Assembly: GCA_022778785.1 (NCBI GenBank)
Contig: JALFSO010000102.1
Location: 1-64,000, forward strand
From: Dysosmobacter sp.
GTDB taxonomy: Bacteria > Bacillota > Clostridia > Oscillospirales > Oscillospiraceae
Direction of reading: 5' to 3'
Length of the DNA: 64,000 nt
How positions within the stretch are numbered: the stretch's first letter is position 1; each line of letters begins with the position of its first letter. Positions 8,779 to 17,150 of the stretch are shown in pieces. Both the position numbers and the translations under genes were made by a program. The notes beneath the pieces were generated by a model. That model worked only from the letters and a program-made list of their open reading frames with translations. It was not told where the DNA came from and ran no database searches.

Positions 8779-10038
8779 TTAGGCGAACAGCTTCATGATG
8801 CCGGGAACGGACTTGATGCCTGCATAGGCCGCGATGGCGAACACGATGATGCCCAGCACCAGCATCCAGGTGGGGTGCTTGTAGTCCTCGCCCACGATCT
8901 TCTTGTTCCGGCTGGCCAGCAGCATGACGCCCAGCGTGATGGGCAGGATCAGGCCGTTGACAGCGCCGGCAATGATCAGCAGCTTCGCCGCGCCGCCCAG
9001 AATGGCCATGGTCAGCGTGGAGAAGGCGATGAAGGCAACCACGAACTGCCGCTCATACTTGGCGATGAAGGGATGCAGCGTCTTCAGGAAGGAGACAGAG
9101 GTGAAGGCCGCGCCCACCACGGAGGAGATACCGGCGGAGAACAGGCACAGGCCGAACATCCGGTAGCCCAGATTGCCGGCCGCCAGCCGGAAGGCCTCGG
9201 CGGCGGGGTTGCTGGCAGCGATGATGGCGTCGGCGTTGGCGGCGTTCCACTGGCTGCCCACCATGCAGGTGCCCAGAACCGCCAGGAACAGCAGGATCCG
9301 GACCGCGCCGGAGGTGCAGACGCCCTGGAGAACGCTCTTGCGGACATGGCCCACATTTTCGCTGCCGGAGATGCCGGCGTCCATCAGACGGTGGGCACCG
9401 GAGAACGCGATGTAGCCGCCGCAGGAGCCGCCCAGCAGGGTGGTGATGCAGACGAACATGGTGGGCAGTTCCCCGAAGGAGACCGCGCCCTTGGCCACCT
9501 CGCCCAGCGGCGGCTGGGAGATGACGGCCACCACCGTCACGGTGATCAGGATCACGGCGGCCAGCACCGTGGCCACCTTATCCATGATGGTCTTGGCGTT
9601 TTTGTTGATGAAGATAATGATGCCCAGGCAGCCGGCCACCACGGCGCCGACCTTTTCATTCAGGCCGAACATGGCGTTGAAGCCCAGGGCCACGCCGCCC
9701 ACGTTGCCGATGTTGAAGGCAAGGCCGCCGATGGCTACCAGCACGGCGACAAAGATACCCAGGCCGGGCAGTAGCTTGTTGGCCACATCCTGCGCGCGCA
9801 TTTTACTCACGCACACCACGGACCAGATATTCATCTGCGCGGTGATGTCCATCAGGATGACCAGCAGAATGACCATGATCAGCTTGGCGCCATACTGGGC
9901 GGTAAATTTGGAGGTCTGGGTCAGAAAGCCGGGGCCGATGGCGGACGTCGCCATCAGGAATGCCGCGCCGAACAGAACGGAGCGGCTGGGCTTCGCCGCT
10001 GTTTGATTCAGACTGGTCTTGGGTTCCTTCTCACTCAT
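8779..10038 (-). CDS. NRAMP-related transporter (YcsG-like)
   Basis: The 419-residue polytopic membrane protein has about eleven hydrophobic segments and the NRAMP-type first helix AIGPGFLTQTSKF near residue 40, where classical metal transporters have DPGN. Bacillus ycsG, a divergent NRAMP homologue, occupies the same position between the pxpA-like and pxpB-like genes. The lack of the metal-binding DPGN motif and the context suggest an organic substrate such as 5-oxoproline rather than a divalent metal. That assignment is inference. Confidence 0.85.
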   Translation of the reverse strand: MSEKEPKTSLNQTAAKPSRSVLFGAAFLMATSAIGPGFLTQTSKFTAQYGAKLIMVILLVILMDITAQMNIWSVVCVSKMRAQDVANKLLPGLGIFVAVLVAIGGLAFNIGNVGGVALGFNAMFGLNEKVGAVVAGCLGIIIFINKNAKTIMDKVATVLAAVILITVTVVAVISQPPLGEVAKGAVSFGELPTMFVCITTLLGGSCGGYIAFSGAHRLMDAGISGSENVGHVRKSVLQGVCTSGAVRILLFLAVLGTCMVGSQWNAANADAIIAASNPAAEAFRLAAGNLGYRMFGLCLFSAGISSVVGAAFTSVSFLKTLHPFIAKYERQFVVAFIAFSTLTMAILGGAAKLLIIAGAVNGLILPITLGVMLLASRNKKIVGEDYKHPTWMLVLGIIVFAIAAYAGIKSVPGIMKLFA

Positions 10039-10078
10039 GGATATACCTCCCTCTATATTTGATCTTACGTACTTTTCG

Positions 10079-10846
10079 TCACACGATCTCCGCGATGGGG
10101 GCGATGGTGATTCCCTCGCTCTCCAGCGTCGCCCGGATGTTCTTCACGAACTCCACTGCCGAGGGGTTGTCGCCGTGGACACAGATGGAGTGGGCGTCGA
10201 TGGCGACCTCCTCACCGGTGATGGCCGTCACCTTGCCCTCTGTGACCATGCGGACGGTGCGGGCAATGGCCTCGTCCTTGTCGTGGATGACGGCGCCGGG
10301 CAGCTTCCGGGGCACCAGGGAGCCGTCGGCCTGATAGGCCCGGTCGGCGAAGACCTCGCTGGCCACCCGCAGGCCCAGCTGCTTTCCGGCCTCCAGCATC
10401 TTGCTGCCCGCCAGACCCATGAGAATGATGTCCTTGTCCACCTCAGCAATGGCCTCCGCGATGGCCATGGCCAGATCCATGTCCTTGGCGGCCATGTTGT
10501 ACATGGAGCCGTGGGGCTTGCAGTGCTGCACCTTCACGCCGTTGGAGGCGGCGAAGGCCATCATGGCGCCCAGCTGGTACTTCACATAGGCCTTGACCTC
10601 TTTGGGGGAACAGGCCATGTTCCGGCGTCCGAAGCCGATGAGATCGGGATAGCCGGGATGGGCGCCCACCGCCACACCGGCGGCCCTGGCGGCGGCGATG
10701 GTCTTGTCCATGACCAGGGGATCACCGGCGTGGTAGCCGCAGGCGACGTTGGCCGATGAGATGTGGGCGATGACCGCTTCGTCCATACCGATGGTATAGG
10801 CGCCGAAGCTCTCGCCCAGGTCGCTGTTCAGATCCACTTTGTACAT
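10079..10846 (-). CDS. pxpA: 5-oxoprolinase subunit PxpA (LamB/YcsF family)
   Basis: The 255-residue protein is full length for the LamB/YcsF family, with [14 protein letters not shown] at the N-terminus, [14 protein letters not shown] near residue 31, [15 protein letters not shown] near 65 and the C-terminal [11 protein letters not shown]. It is the first gene of the pxp operon. A strong GAGGAGGG site precedes the ATG, and a consensus sigma-54 promoter ends about 38 bp upstream of it. Confidence 0.95.
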   Translation of the reverse strand: MYKVDLNSDLGESFGAYTIGMDEAVIAHISSANVACGYHAGDPLVMDKTIAAARAAGVAVGAHPGYPDLIGFGRRNMACSPKEVKAYVKYQLGAMMAFAASNGVKVQHCKPHGSMYNMAAKDMDLAMAIAEAIAEVDKDIILMGLAGSKMLEAGKQLGLRVASEVFADRAYQADGSLVPRKLPGAVIHDKDEAIARTVRMVTEGKVTAITGEEVAIDAHSICVHGDNPSAVEFVKNIRATLESEGITIAPIAEIV

Positions 10847-10883
10847 AAGATTCCCTCCTCAAAAAGTTTCTGCCTTATTAATA

Positions 10884-10898
10884 GCAATTCCTGTGCCA
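10884..10898 (-). promoter_or_regulatory. sigma-54 (-24/-12) promoter of the pxp operon
   Basis: On the minus strand the sequence reads TGGCACAGGAATTGC, an exact match to the RpoN consensus TGGCAC-N5-TTGC. Transcription would begin near 10872, leaving a leader of about 26 nt that includes the pxpA ribosome site. A sigma-54 activator gene (GAFTGA protein) lies immediately upstream, ending at 11022. Confidence 0.88.
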
Positions 10899-10924
10899 AA
10901 CGGTTTTATCCCGCTTTTCTGTCG

Positions 10925-10954
10925 TTTGAGATCGAAAAGCGTCTGATCTTCAAA
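10925..10954. promoter_or_regulatory. possible activator site upstream of the sigma-54 promoter
   Basis: An imperfect inverted repeat (TTTGAGATC, 11 nt, GATCTTCAAA) lies 27-56 bp upstream of the -24 element, where NtrC-type activators can bind. One bulged base breaks the symmetry. This is a weak candidate. Confidence 0.3.
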
Positions 10955-10966
10955 CTTATTGAGCGT

Positions 10967-11005
10967 AAAAAAGCGCCCGAATGTGCATTTCCGCACATCC
11001 GGGCG
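10967..11005 (-). terminator. intrinsic terminator of the symporter-kinase-regulator operon
   Basis: A 13-bp stem with one mismatch (CGCCCGAATGTGC / GCACATCCGGGCG) is followed on the minus strand by six T residues, directly after the regulator stop codon. Confidence 0.85.
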
Positions 11006-11021
11006 TTCAAAATCGCACGTT

Positions 11022-12392
11022 TTACTCCGGCGTTCCGTCCCCGTCCAGCCGCCGCTTCAGGGTGAACCGGGTGCAGCCCAGCAGCTGGGCCGCCCGGGAC
11101 AGATTGCCTCCGGCCAGTTCCATGGCCCGGTCGATGTAGGTCCGCTCGAAGGTCTCCACCTCTTTTTTCAGATCCACCGGTCCGCTGGCCAGGTCCCGCA
11201 TGGGGAAGGCCGGACCGGAGGGCTGCGGAAGGGTGCCGCTCTGTGGGATCAGTCCGGCGTTCTCGCCGGTCAGCAGCTCTCCCCGGGCAAAGAGGACGCT
11301 GCGCTCCATGACGTTTCGCAGCTCCCGCACGTTCCCCTTCCAGTAGTGGTTCTGCAAGGTCTCCATGAAATCCGGGTGGATGCCCCGGAGGGACTTGTTG
11401 AACTTCCGGTTGAAGTGCTCCAGATAGTACTGGCACAGCACGGGGATATCCTCCCGCCGCTCCCGCAGGGGCGGGATGTGGATCTGCATCACGTTCAGCC
11501 GGTAGTACAGGTCCTCCCGGAAGGTGCCCTTGCGGACCTCCGCCTCCAGATCCCGGTTGGTGGCGACGGCCACCCGGACGTTGACCTCGATGTCCCGCAG
11601 GCCGCCTACCCGCTTGAAGCTGCGGTCCTCCAGGAAGGTCAGCAGCTTCGCCTGCATGAACAGGGGCAGCTCGCCGATCTCGTCCAGAAAGACGGTGCCG
11701 CCGTTGGCCAGCTCCATCAGGCCCTTCTTGGCCTTGGCCGCTCCGGTGAAGGCACCCTTCTCATAACCGAACAGCTCCGACTCCAGCAGATTGGACGGAA
11801 TGGCGCCGCAGTTGATCTTCACCATGGGCTTGTCCCGGCGAGAGCTGCCGTTGTGGATGCTGTTGACCACCACTTCCTTGCCGGTGCCGGTCTCGCCGCA
11901 GATCAGCAGGTCCACATTGTCGTTTTCCGCCAGGATCCGGATGTTCTCCCGGATCTGGGCGATGGCCTGGCTGCACCCCAGCATCTTGTGGGGCCGCAGC
12001 CGCATCAGCTCCAGACTGCGCCGCCGGGTCAGCTGCTCCATCCCCCGGCTGATGATCAGGTCCACTTCCTCCAGGTCGAAGGGCTTCTGCACATAGTCGC
12101 TGACACCCAGCTTCATGGCCTCCACCGCCTGGGACACGGAGCCGTAGGCGGTCATGAGAATCACCATCATGTCCTCGTCGATGCGCTTGAAGTCGCCCAC
12201 ATGCTCCACGCCCAGCTCGCCGCCCAGCCGGTTGTCCAGCAGCACCGCGTCGGGAGAGAACTGCTCAGCCAGGGCCAGCCCCTCCTGGATGTCCGCGGCA
12301 GACCGGGGCTCATACCCCAAGTCGAAGAGGCCGCTCTCCAGCGACATCCGGATCAGCGGCTCGTCGTCCACGATCAGAACTTTATACTTCAT
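11022..12392 (-). CDS. sigma-54-dependent NtrC-family response regulator
   Basis: The 456-residue protein has a receiver domain (acceptor Asp near residue 53 in AVLLDNRL), an AAA+ domain with Walker A GETGTGKE near 167 and the sigma-54 contact loop GAFTGA near 214, and a C-terminal Fis-type helix-turn-helix (NLSRAAQLLGCTRFTLKRRL). It overlaps the kinase gene by 11 nt. A consensus sigma-54 promoter for pxpA lies just downstream, so I infer that it activates the pxp operon when phosphorylated. Confidence 0.93.
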   Translation of the reverse strand: MKYKVLIVDDEPLIRMSLESGLFDLGYEPRSAADIQEGLALAEQFSPDAVLLDNRLGGELGVEHVGDFKRIDEDMMVILMTAYGSVSQAVEAMKLGVSDYVQKPFDLEEVDLIISRGMEQLTRRRSLELMRLRPHKMLGCSQAIAQIRENIRILAENDNVDLLICGETGTGKEVVVNSIHNGSSRRDKPMVKINCGAIPSNLLESELFGYEKGAFTGAAKAKKGLMELANGGTVFLDEIGELPLFMQAKLLTFLEDRSFKRVGGLRDIEVNVRVAVATNRDLEAEVRKGTFREDLYYRLNVMQIHIPPLRERREDIPVLCQYYLEHFNRKFNKSLRGIHPDFMETLQNHYWKGNVRELRNVMERSVLFARGELLTGENAGLIPQSGTLPQPSGPAFPMRDLASGPVDLKKEVETFERTYIDRAMELAGGNLSRAAQLLGCTRFTLKRRLDGDGTPE

Positions 12393-14040
12393 GATGGATA
12401 CCTCCTGTTCCGTGGAAGGTCAGGATCGCCCGGGTCCCCTGACCGGGGCTGGTCTCAAACCGCAGCCGGCCGCCGTTCTGCTCCGCCAGCCGCTGCGCGA
12501 TGGGCAGGCCAAGGCCGCCGTCCTCTCCCCGCAATGCCCGGAGCAGCTTCTGCTCGTCCATGCCGGGGCCGTTGTCCTCCACCATCACCGTGACGCCGTC
12601 CTCTCCGCAGCGGCCGCACAGCCGGACCCGGCCGCCGTTGGACAGGGCCTTGATGCTGTTGTTGATGAGATTGATGAGGATCTGCCGCAGCTCCTGCTCG
12701 TCCGCCAGGACCCACAGATCCTCCTCTATCTCAATGGACAGAGTGACGCCCTTGTTCTCCGCCACCTTGGAGTAAAGCATCCCCATCTCCTCGCTGAGGG
12801 CGTTGAGGGCCACGGTGGTCTTCTCGCTCTCCCGCTTCCGGGACACGTTCAGCAGATTCTCCACCAGCAGATTGACCCGGTCCACCTCCCGCAGCATCTC
12901 GCTGCACAGCAGCTGGTCCCGCCGGTCGGCCAGCTTCCGGCCCACCACCTGGAGCCCCGCCCGGATGCCGGCCAGGGGATTCCGGGCCTCATGGGCGATG
13001 TCCGCCGCCAGCTGGCCGGTATAGGCCAGCTTTTCGTCTCTGCTGAGCTTCTCCTCCATGTGCCGCTGATAGGTCACGTCGTCAATGGTGTAGAGATTGC
13101 CCCAGTCCCCACCGTCTGGATGGCGCAGCGCCCAGGCACCCAGCTCGTAGCTGTGCCACTTGCCGTCGGCGCCCCGCAGACGGGCGGCGGTGGGAAGCAC
13201 CGCGTCCTTCCGGGCCATCTCGTTGAGGATGGTCCGCAGGTCCCGGCCCTGTTCGTCCACCTCGTCTGTCTGGTCCAGCATGGCCTCTGCCCGGGCATTA
13301 CGGAAGATGACCTCCCGCCTGCCGTTCCACACCACCACGCCGATGGGCAGGTTCTCCACGATGCTCTCGTTCAGGGTCTTGACCCAGGACAGCTCGTCCG
13401 TATAGTCCCGCAGGCGCTCCATCATGGCCTGGAAGGCTGCGGCCAGCTCCCCCACCTCGTCCCGGCGCCGGGTGTACTCCCGCACCAGATCCTCCGAGTG
13501 CTCCGGCACCCGGCTGATCCGGGTGCACAGCCGGCTCAGTTCCGAGATGGGGCTGGAGATGTGATAGGCGATGAGCACGCTGAACTGCACGATGATCAGC
13601 AGCATGGCCAGCGCCCCCAGAATGACGTAATGCTGCTCGTCAATGAAGGCGTTGTTCAGGGCCTGCCGGTTCATGGAGCAGACGATCCGCCAGCCCAGGC
13701 GATTGTCGCTGCTGTCCTGGAGGACCAGTTCGTCCCCCGAGACCTGACGGCGGCTGAACAACAGCGTCCCGTCCCGGTCATAGATGAACAGATCCTCTCC
13801 CCGGTAGGTCTCCTCGTATTTTTTCACCAGGGCCGCTGGGTCCTTCCAGTAGCCGCCGGCGTCGATGTCGGCGTTGATATAGGCCACCAGCGCCTGGGCG
13901 TTGACCCCCTCGCTCTCCAGCTTGATCTTGTACTCCATCTGATAGAAAACCGCGAACAGTCCGGCGATGGCCACCAGCGTGATGCTGACGAAGGGGATCA
14001 GGATCTTGTTCTCAATGCTGAACAGATTGCGCTTCTTCAT
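12382..14040 (-). CDS. membrane sensor histidine kinase
   Basis: The 552-residue protein has two transmembrane helices (about residues 12-32 and 135-160) enclosing an extracytoplasmic sensor region, then a HAMP-like linker, a PAS-like segment near 235-330, a dimerisation domain with H-box DIAHEARNPLAGI near residue 350 and an ATPase domain (NLINNSIKAL, DNGPGM, GLGLPIA). It overlaps both neighbours: the symporter gene by 4 nt and the response regulator gene by 11 nt. The three are clearly co-expressed. The ligand is unknown; 5-oxoproline or a related compound is suggested by the neighbours. Confidence 0.92.
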   Translation of the reverse strand: MKKRNLFSIENKILIPFVSITLVAIAGLFAVFYQMEYKIKLESEGVNAQALVAYINADIDAGGYWKDPAALVKKYEETYRGEDLFIYDRDGTLLFSRRQVSGDELVLQDSSDNRLGWRIVCSMNRQALNNAFIDEQHYVILGALAMLLIIVQFSVLIAYHISSPISELSRLCTRISRVPEHSEDLVREYTRRRDEVGELAAAFQAMMERLRDYTDELSWVKTLNESIVENLPIGVVVWNGRREVIFRNARAEAMLDQTDEVDEQGRDLRTILNEMARKDAVLPTAARLRGADGKWHSYELGAWALRHPDGGDWGNLYTIDDVTYQRHMEEKLSRDEKLAYTGQLAADIAHEARNPLAGIRAGLQVVGRKLADRRDQLLCSEMLREVDRVNLLVENLLNVSRKRESEKTTVALNALSEEMGMLYSKVAENKGVTLSIEIEEDLWVLADEQELRQILINLINNSIKALSNGGRVRLCGRCGEDGVTVMVEDNGPGMDEQKLLRALRGEDGGLGLPIAQRLAEQNGGRLRFETSPGQGTRAILTFHGTGGIHHEV

Positions 14041-15500
14041 GGCGTTGGCCCTCCCCGGCGCCGGTCGACGGCGGAGACCAGGAACATGGCCGCTGTGGAC
14101 AGCACCACGCCGAACATGGCCGGATGGGCCGACATCCCGCCCCGGTAGTAGATGGGATAGAACACCGCGATGGACAGCACGCCCGCCGTCAGACAGGCCC
14201 AGACGCCCCGCCGGGTGATCTTTTTACTGACCAGCGTGCCGTACAGCGGCGGGAACAGCAGGATGCCCACCACGCCCCAGATGTCGCCGCCGTAGGACAG
14301 CGTGAACAGCGGCGGGTCCAGCGTCAGGATCATGGACAGGGTGCCGCACAGCAGAATGGCCATCTGTCCCAGAAACACCACCCTCTTCTCCGGCAGGGGC
14401 TTGGGGCTGATGGAATTCACCACGTCATAGGAGAAGGAGGAGGCGATGAGCAGCAGCTGGGAATTGGCGGTGGAGATGCAGGCGCCGATGACAGAGAACA
14501 GGAAGAAGCCGCTCCAGGGGGAGTACAGCTCGTTGTTGATGAGCCGGACGAAGATCTCATCGGTGGTCTCTTCGGTGGTGAGGACGGGCACCAGCACCCG
14601 CATCCCCAGGCCGATGAGCACCAGCATGAGGATGATCCCCACCAGCAGAACCAGGGAGCACAGCACCGTGTTCCGGGCGGTGCGGTCGTCCTTGGCGCCC
14701 AGCAGACGCACCACGTACTGGGGATTTGCGGCCAGTCCCAGGCCCCAGCCGAAGAACATGGACAGGCTCACCAGCGGGGTGTACCGGTCGGAGAACAGCG
14801 TGAACAGGCCGCCGGGCTGGGTGGGCTGGCTCATGCCGCTGTGGGCATAGCCGGAGATCTGTCCCGCCTGGGTCAGCAGGGCGCTAAGGCCCCCGGCTCT
14901 GGACAGAATGGTGCCGCAGATCACCGCCAGTCCCAGCACCAGCAGGATCAGATTGAACACGTCCGTCCGCACCACGGAGCGGTAGCCGCCCAGAGTGGTG
15001 TAGAGGATGAACAGGTAGACCATGCCCACCGCCAGGGGATAGGGGATGTCGAAGACCGCCGAGGCCACGGTGCCGAAGCCCTTATACTGGGAGACCAGGT
15101 ACAGGATGTACACCAGCATGAAGATGACGCCGTAGACGCACTGAAGCGCCCGGGAGCCGTAGTGGACCCGGAAGAACTCCGGCACGGTGATGACGTCGGT
15201 CTGGTGGAGCCGCCGGGCCACCAGCGCCAGCAGAAAGGCGCCGAAAAACCAGGGCGCCACGGAGTAGATCAGCACGGAGATGCCGTCCTCGTACACGCTG
15301 CCGGTGAGGCTGAGGACGGTGATGGCCGACACCCAGGTGCCGGTGAAGGTGCAGATGCACAGGGGCAGGCTCACCGACCGGCCGCAGATGAAATAGTCCC
15401 GCATGGAGCGCCCCGCGCGGAGACTGTTTTTGCCGATGATCATCAGTACCAGGGAGTAAATACAGAAATAGAGGAGGTAAAGAGCGGTCTTACTCATCAT
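14037..15500 (-). CDS. sodium:solute symporter (SSS family)
   Basis: The 487-residue protein has about 13 hydrophobic segments and SSS-family sequence such as GRSVSLPLCICTFTGTWVSA near residue 40 and FGWGLGLAANPQYVVRLLGA near residue 255. It should import an organic solute with sodium. As first gene of an operon with a sensor kinase and a sigma-54 regulator, it may take up the compound being sensed. A good sigma-70 promoter lies 59 bp upstream of the start. Confidence 0.9.
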   Translation of the reverse strand: MMSKTALYLLYFCIYSLVLMIIGKNSLRAGRSMRDYFICGRSVSLPLCICTFTGTWVSAITVLSLTGSVYEDGISVLIYSVAPWFFGAFLLALVARRLHQTDVITVPEFFRVHYGSRALQCVYGVIFMLVYILYLVSQYKGFGTVASAVFDIPYPLAVGMVYLFILYTTLGGYRSVVRTDVFNLILLVLGLAVICGTILSRAGGLSALLTQAGQISGYAHSGMSQPTQPGGLFTLFSDRYTPLVSLSMFFGWGLGLAANPQYVVRLLGAKDDRTARNTVLCSLVLLVGIILMLVLIGLGMRVLVPVLTTEETTDEIFVRLINNELYSPWSGFFLFSVIGACISTANSQLLLIASSFSYDVVNSISPKPLPEKRVVFLGQMAILLCGTLSMILTLDPPLFTLSYGGDIWGVVGILLFPPLYGTLVSKKITRRGVWACLTAGVLSIAVFYPIYYRGGMSAHPAMFGVVLSTAAMFLVSAVDRRRGGPTP

Positions 15501-15558
15501 TTTCAGTCCTCACTTTGGCTGTTCCGTTGAAACCCCATGTTTCGGCCTCTTTCTTCTG

Positions 15559-15587
15559 ATTATAGGAAAAAGCGGCCCCGAAGTCAA
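15559..15587 (-). promoter_or_regulatory. sigma-70 promoter of the symporter operon
   Basis: On the minus strand TTGACT (15587-15582) and TATAAT (15564-15559) are separated by exactly 17 bp. Confidence 0.85.
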
Positions 15588-15625
15588 TCGCCGGAAACCG
15601 GCGGTTCGGCGGAGGACGGGCAGCA

Positions 15626-15661
15626 GAAAGCCCGGTCCAGTCTGTACTGGACCGGGCTTTC
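15626..15661 (-). terminator. intrinsic terminator
   Basis: A perfect 15-bp stem (GAAAGCCCGGTCCAG / CTGGACCGGGCTTTC) ends the small gene at 15702-16040 and insulates the symporter operon. Confidence 0.75.
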
Positions 15662-15701
15662 ATCCGGATCTGTATCGTGTGGACGGCGGGCGTCTCCGTC
15701 C

Positions 15702-16040
15702 TCAAAGGCCGGTCTGATACAGTGGGATCACGTTGATGACCGGCTCCTCATAGGGGTGCACCGCCTTTACCGCCGCCACGGTCTCCTCCACCTTCCGGGT
15801 CAGACAGGTGGCCTCCACCTTGTACTCCGGCTCCACGCTGATCTTCCCTTCAGCGCCCAGGTAGGGCGAGGTCCCCGCCAGCGGCCGCCAGCAGCTGGTC
15901 ACCCGGCTGTAGGACAGGCAGCAGTCGTAATTTCCGATGTGTCCGGCATCCGCCCGCCGCAGCGCCTCCCGCAGCGGTTCCAGATGGGATTCCGGAATAT
16001 AGATCTCCAGCTTGCAGTACGGAAACTCCGGCATGGCCAT
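15702..16040 (-). CDS. NIF3/YqfO-type CutA-like domain protein
   Basis: The 112-residue protein resembles the ferredoxin-like domain inserted in bacterial NIF3/YqfO proteins and also found alone. Features are the opening KLEIYIPESHLEPLREAL, then GHIGNYDCC near residue 37, RPLAGTSPYLG near 55 and the ending AHPYEEPVINVIPL (in this protein VHPYEEP). The biochemical role of the stand-alone domain is not established. It is separated by only 9 bp from the upstream small acidic gene and is probably co-transcribed with it. Confidence 0.75.
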   Translation of the reverse strand: MAMPEFPYCKLEIYIPESHLEPLREALRRADAGHIGNYDCCLSYSRVTSCWRPLAGTSPYLGAEGKISVEPEYKVEATCLTRKVEETVAAVKAVHPYEEPVINVIPLYQTGL

Positions 16041-16049
16041 TCTCCGTTC

Positions 16050-16283
16050 TCACTGCTCCAGGGCGTCCAGGCGGTCCAGGATGTCGTCGGCCAGGTCCTC
16101 CAGCGTCTCATGCCGCTCGCCCCAGGCCTCATAGGCCTCGCTCTCCATGTCCCCCGGCTCCTGCTCGTCCAGCTGCGCGATCTGCTCCCGGATCTCCCGC
16201 AGCCAGGCCAGCAGCTGGTCCCGGCTCATGCCGTCCAGGTCCGGCATCTCCTCCTCATGGGAAAAGTTGATGATCTCCGCCAT
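16050..16283 (-). CDS. small acidic protein of unknown function
   Basis: This 77-residue, strongly acidic, helix-favouring protein (for example residues from MSRDQLLAWLREIREQ onward) has no family that I recognise. The start is supported by GAGGAGG eight bases upstream. A minus-strand promoter, TTGCAA (16367-16362), 16 bp, TACAAT (16345-16340), lies about 55 bp upstream. It is likely co-transcribed with the CutA-like gene. Confidence 0.65.
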   Translation of the reverse strand: MAEIINFSHEEEMPDLDGMSRDQLLAWLREIREQIAQLDEQEPGDMESEAYEAWGERHETLEDLADDILDRLDALEQ

Positions 16284-16503
16284 AAAATCCTCCTCACTTT
16301 CCGCATTGTCTGCTCACGCGCATCCATGTATGATTTATGATTGTACCACACTTCCGCCCGTTTGCAATCCATTCCGGCGGATTTCTTTCCAGGCTGTTGC
16401 AGTCCTCTCATTTTATTCATTCCATTTTTTAATGCTTTCGCCATGGAAATTGCCAAAATTACATGGTCGGTTTTAGCCATTCCTACGAATTCCGCTTCAG
16501 CTA

Positions 16504-16562
16504 TTGCAAAGGGATTTGGGTGTATAGTATAATTTTTATGTGTCATTGTTAAAAAAATGACA
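16504..16562 (+). promoter_or_regulatory. promoter and candidate operator of the hydrogenase operon
   Basis: TTGCAA (16504-16509), 18 bp, TATAAT (16528-16533) form a plausible promoter for hydC. Just downstream, over the expected start of transcription, lies a perfect dyad TGTCATT-N8-AATGACA (16541-16562). It contains TTGTTAA, one half of a Rex (NADH-sensing repressor) site, but the other half matches Rex poorly. The rest of the 313-bp gap 16284-16596 holds only the promoter of the leftward small gene. Confidence 0.6.
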
Positions 16563-16596
16563 TGAAAACTGCCAGAGCTTGGAGAGGAGGCCCCTT

Positions 16597-17085
16597 ATGC
16601 TGGACGCATCGTACTATGAAAAAGCGGATGAGATCATCGCGCGCTACACGGCCGAAGAACGCTCCCTGATCCCCATCATCCAGGATGTCCAGGAGACCTA
16701 TCACTATCTGCCCCCGGAGCTTCTGGGGTATATCGCCCAGAAGATCGGCATCACGGAGACCAAGGCTTTCAGCGTCGCCAGCTTCTACGAGAACTTTTCC
16801 TTTGAGACCAAGGGAAAATACGTCATCCGCGTCTGCGACGGCACCGCCTGCCATGTCCGCAAGGCCATTCCCGTACTGGAGTGCCTGCGGAAGGAACTGG
16901 GCCTCAGCGAGACCAAGCACACCACGGACGATCTGCTGTTCACCGTGGAGACGGTCTCCTGTCTGGGCGCCTGCGGTCTGGCACCGGCCATCATGGTCAA
17001 CGAGCATGTCCACTCCAAAATGACGCCGGAAAAGGCGAAGGAGCTCCTGCGGGAGCTGCGCGCCCAGGCAGAGCAGGAGGCATAA
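16597..17085 (+). CDS. hydC: NuoE-like [2Fe-2S] subunit of NAD-linked [FeFe]-hydrogenase
   Basis: About 162 residues, thioredoxin-like ferredoxin fold. The four cluster cysteines are visible in CDGTACHVR near residue 81 and CLGACGLAP near residue 122. The start is the ATG six bases after GGAGAGGAGG. It is the small subunit of the HydABC type of complex, which in anaerobes couples NADH and reduced ferredoxin to hydrogen turnover. It begins a three-gene operon. Confidence 0.92.
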   Translation: MLDASYYEKADEIIARYTAEERSLIPIIQDVQETYHYLPPELLGYIAQKIGITETKAFSVASFYENFSFETKGKYVIRVCDGTACHVRKAIPVLECLRKELGLSETKHTTDDLLFTVETVSCLGACGLAPAIMVNEHVHSKMTPEKAKELLRELRAQAEQEA

Positions 17086-17150
17086 GTCCGGTTCCCCGTT
17101 CCCCTGCGGAAATAGAACAATTGGCGCAGAGCCAAGAGGGATGGTAGCGT

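Noticed and set aside
16541..16562. A canonical Rex operator at hydC
   Set aside because: Only one half-site matches TTGTTAA; the other arm fits poorly, so I list it as an unidentified dyad.
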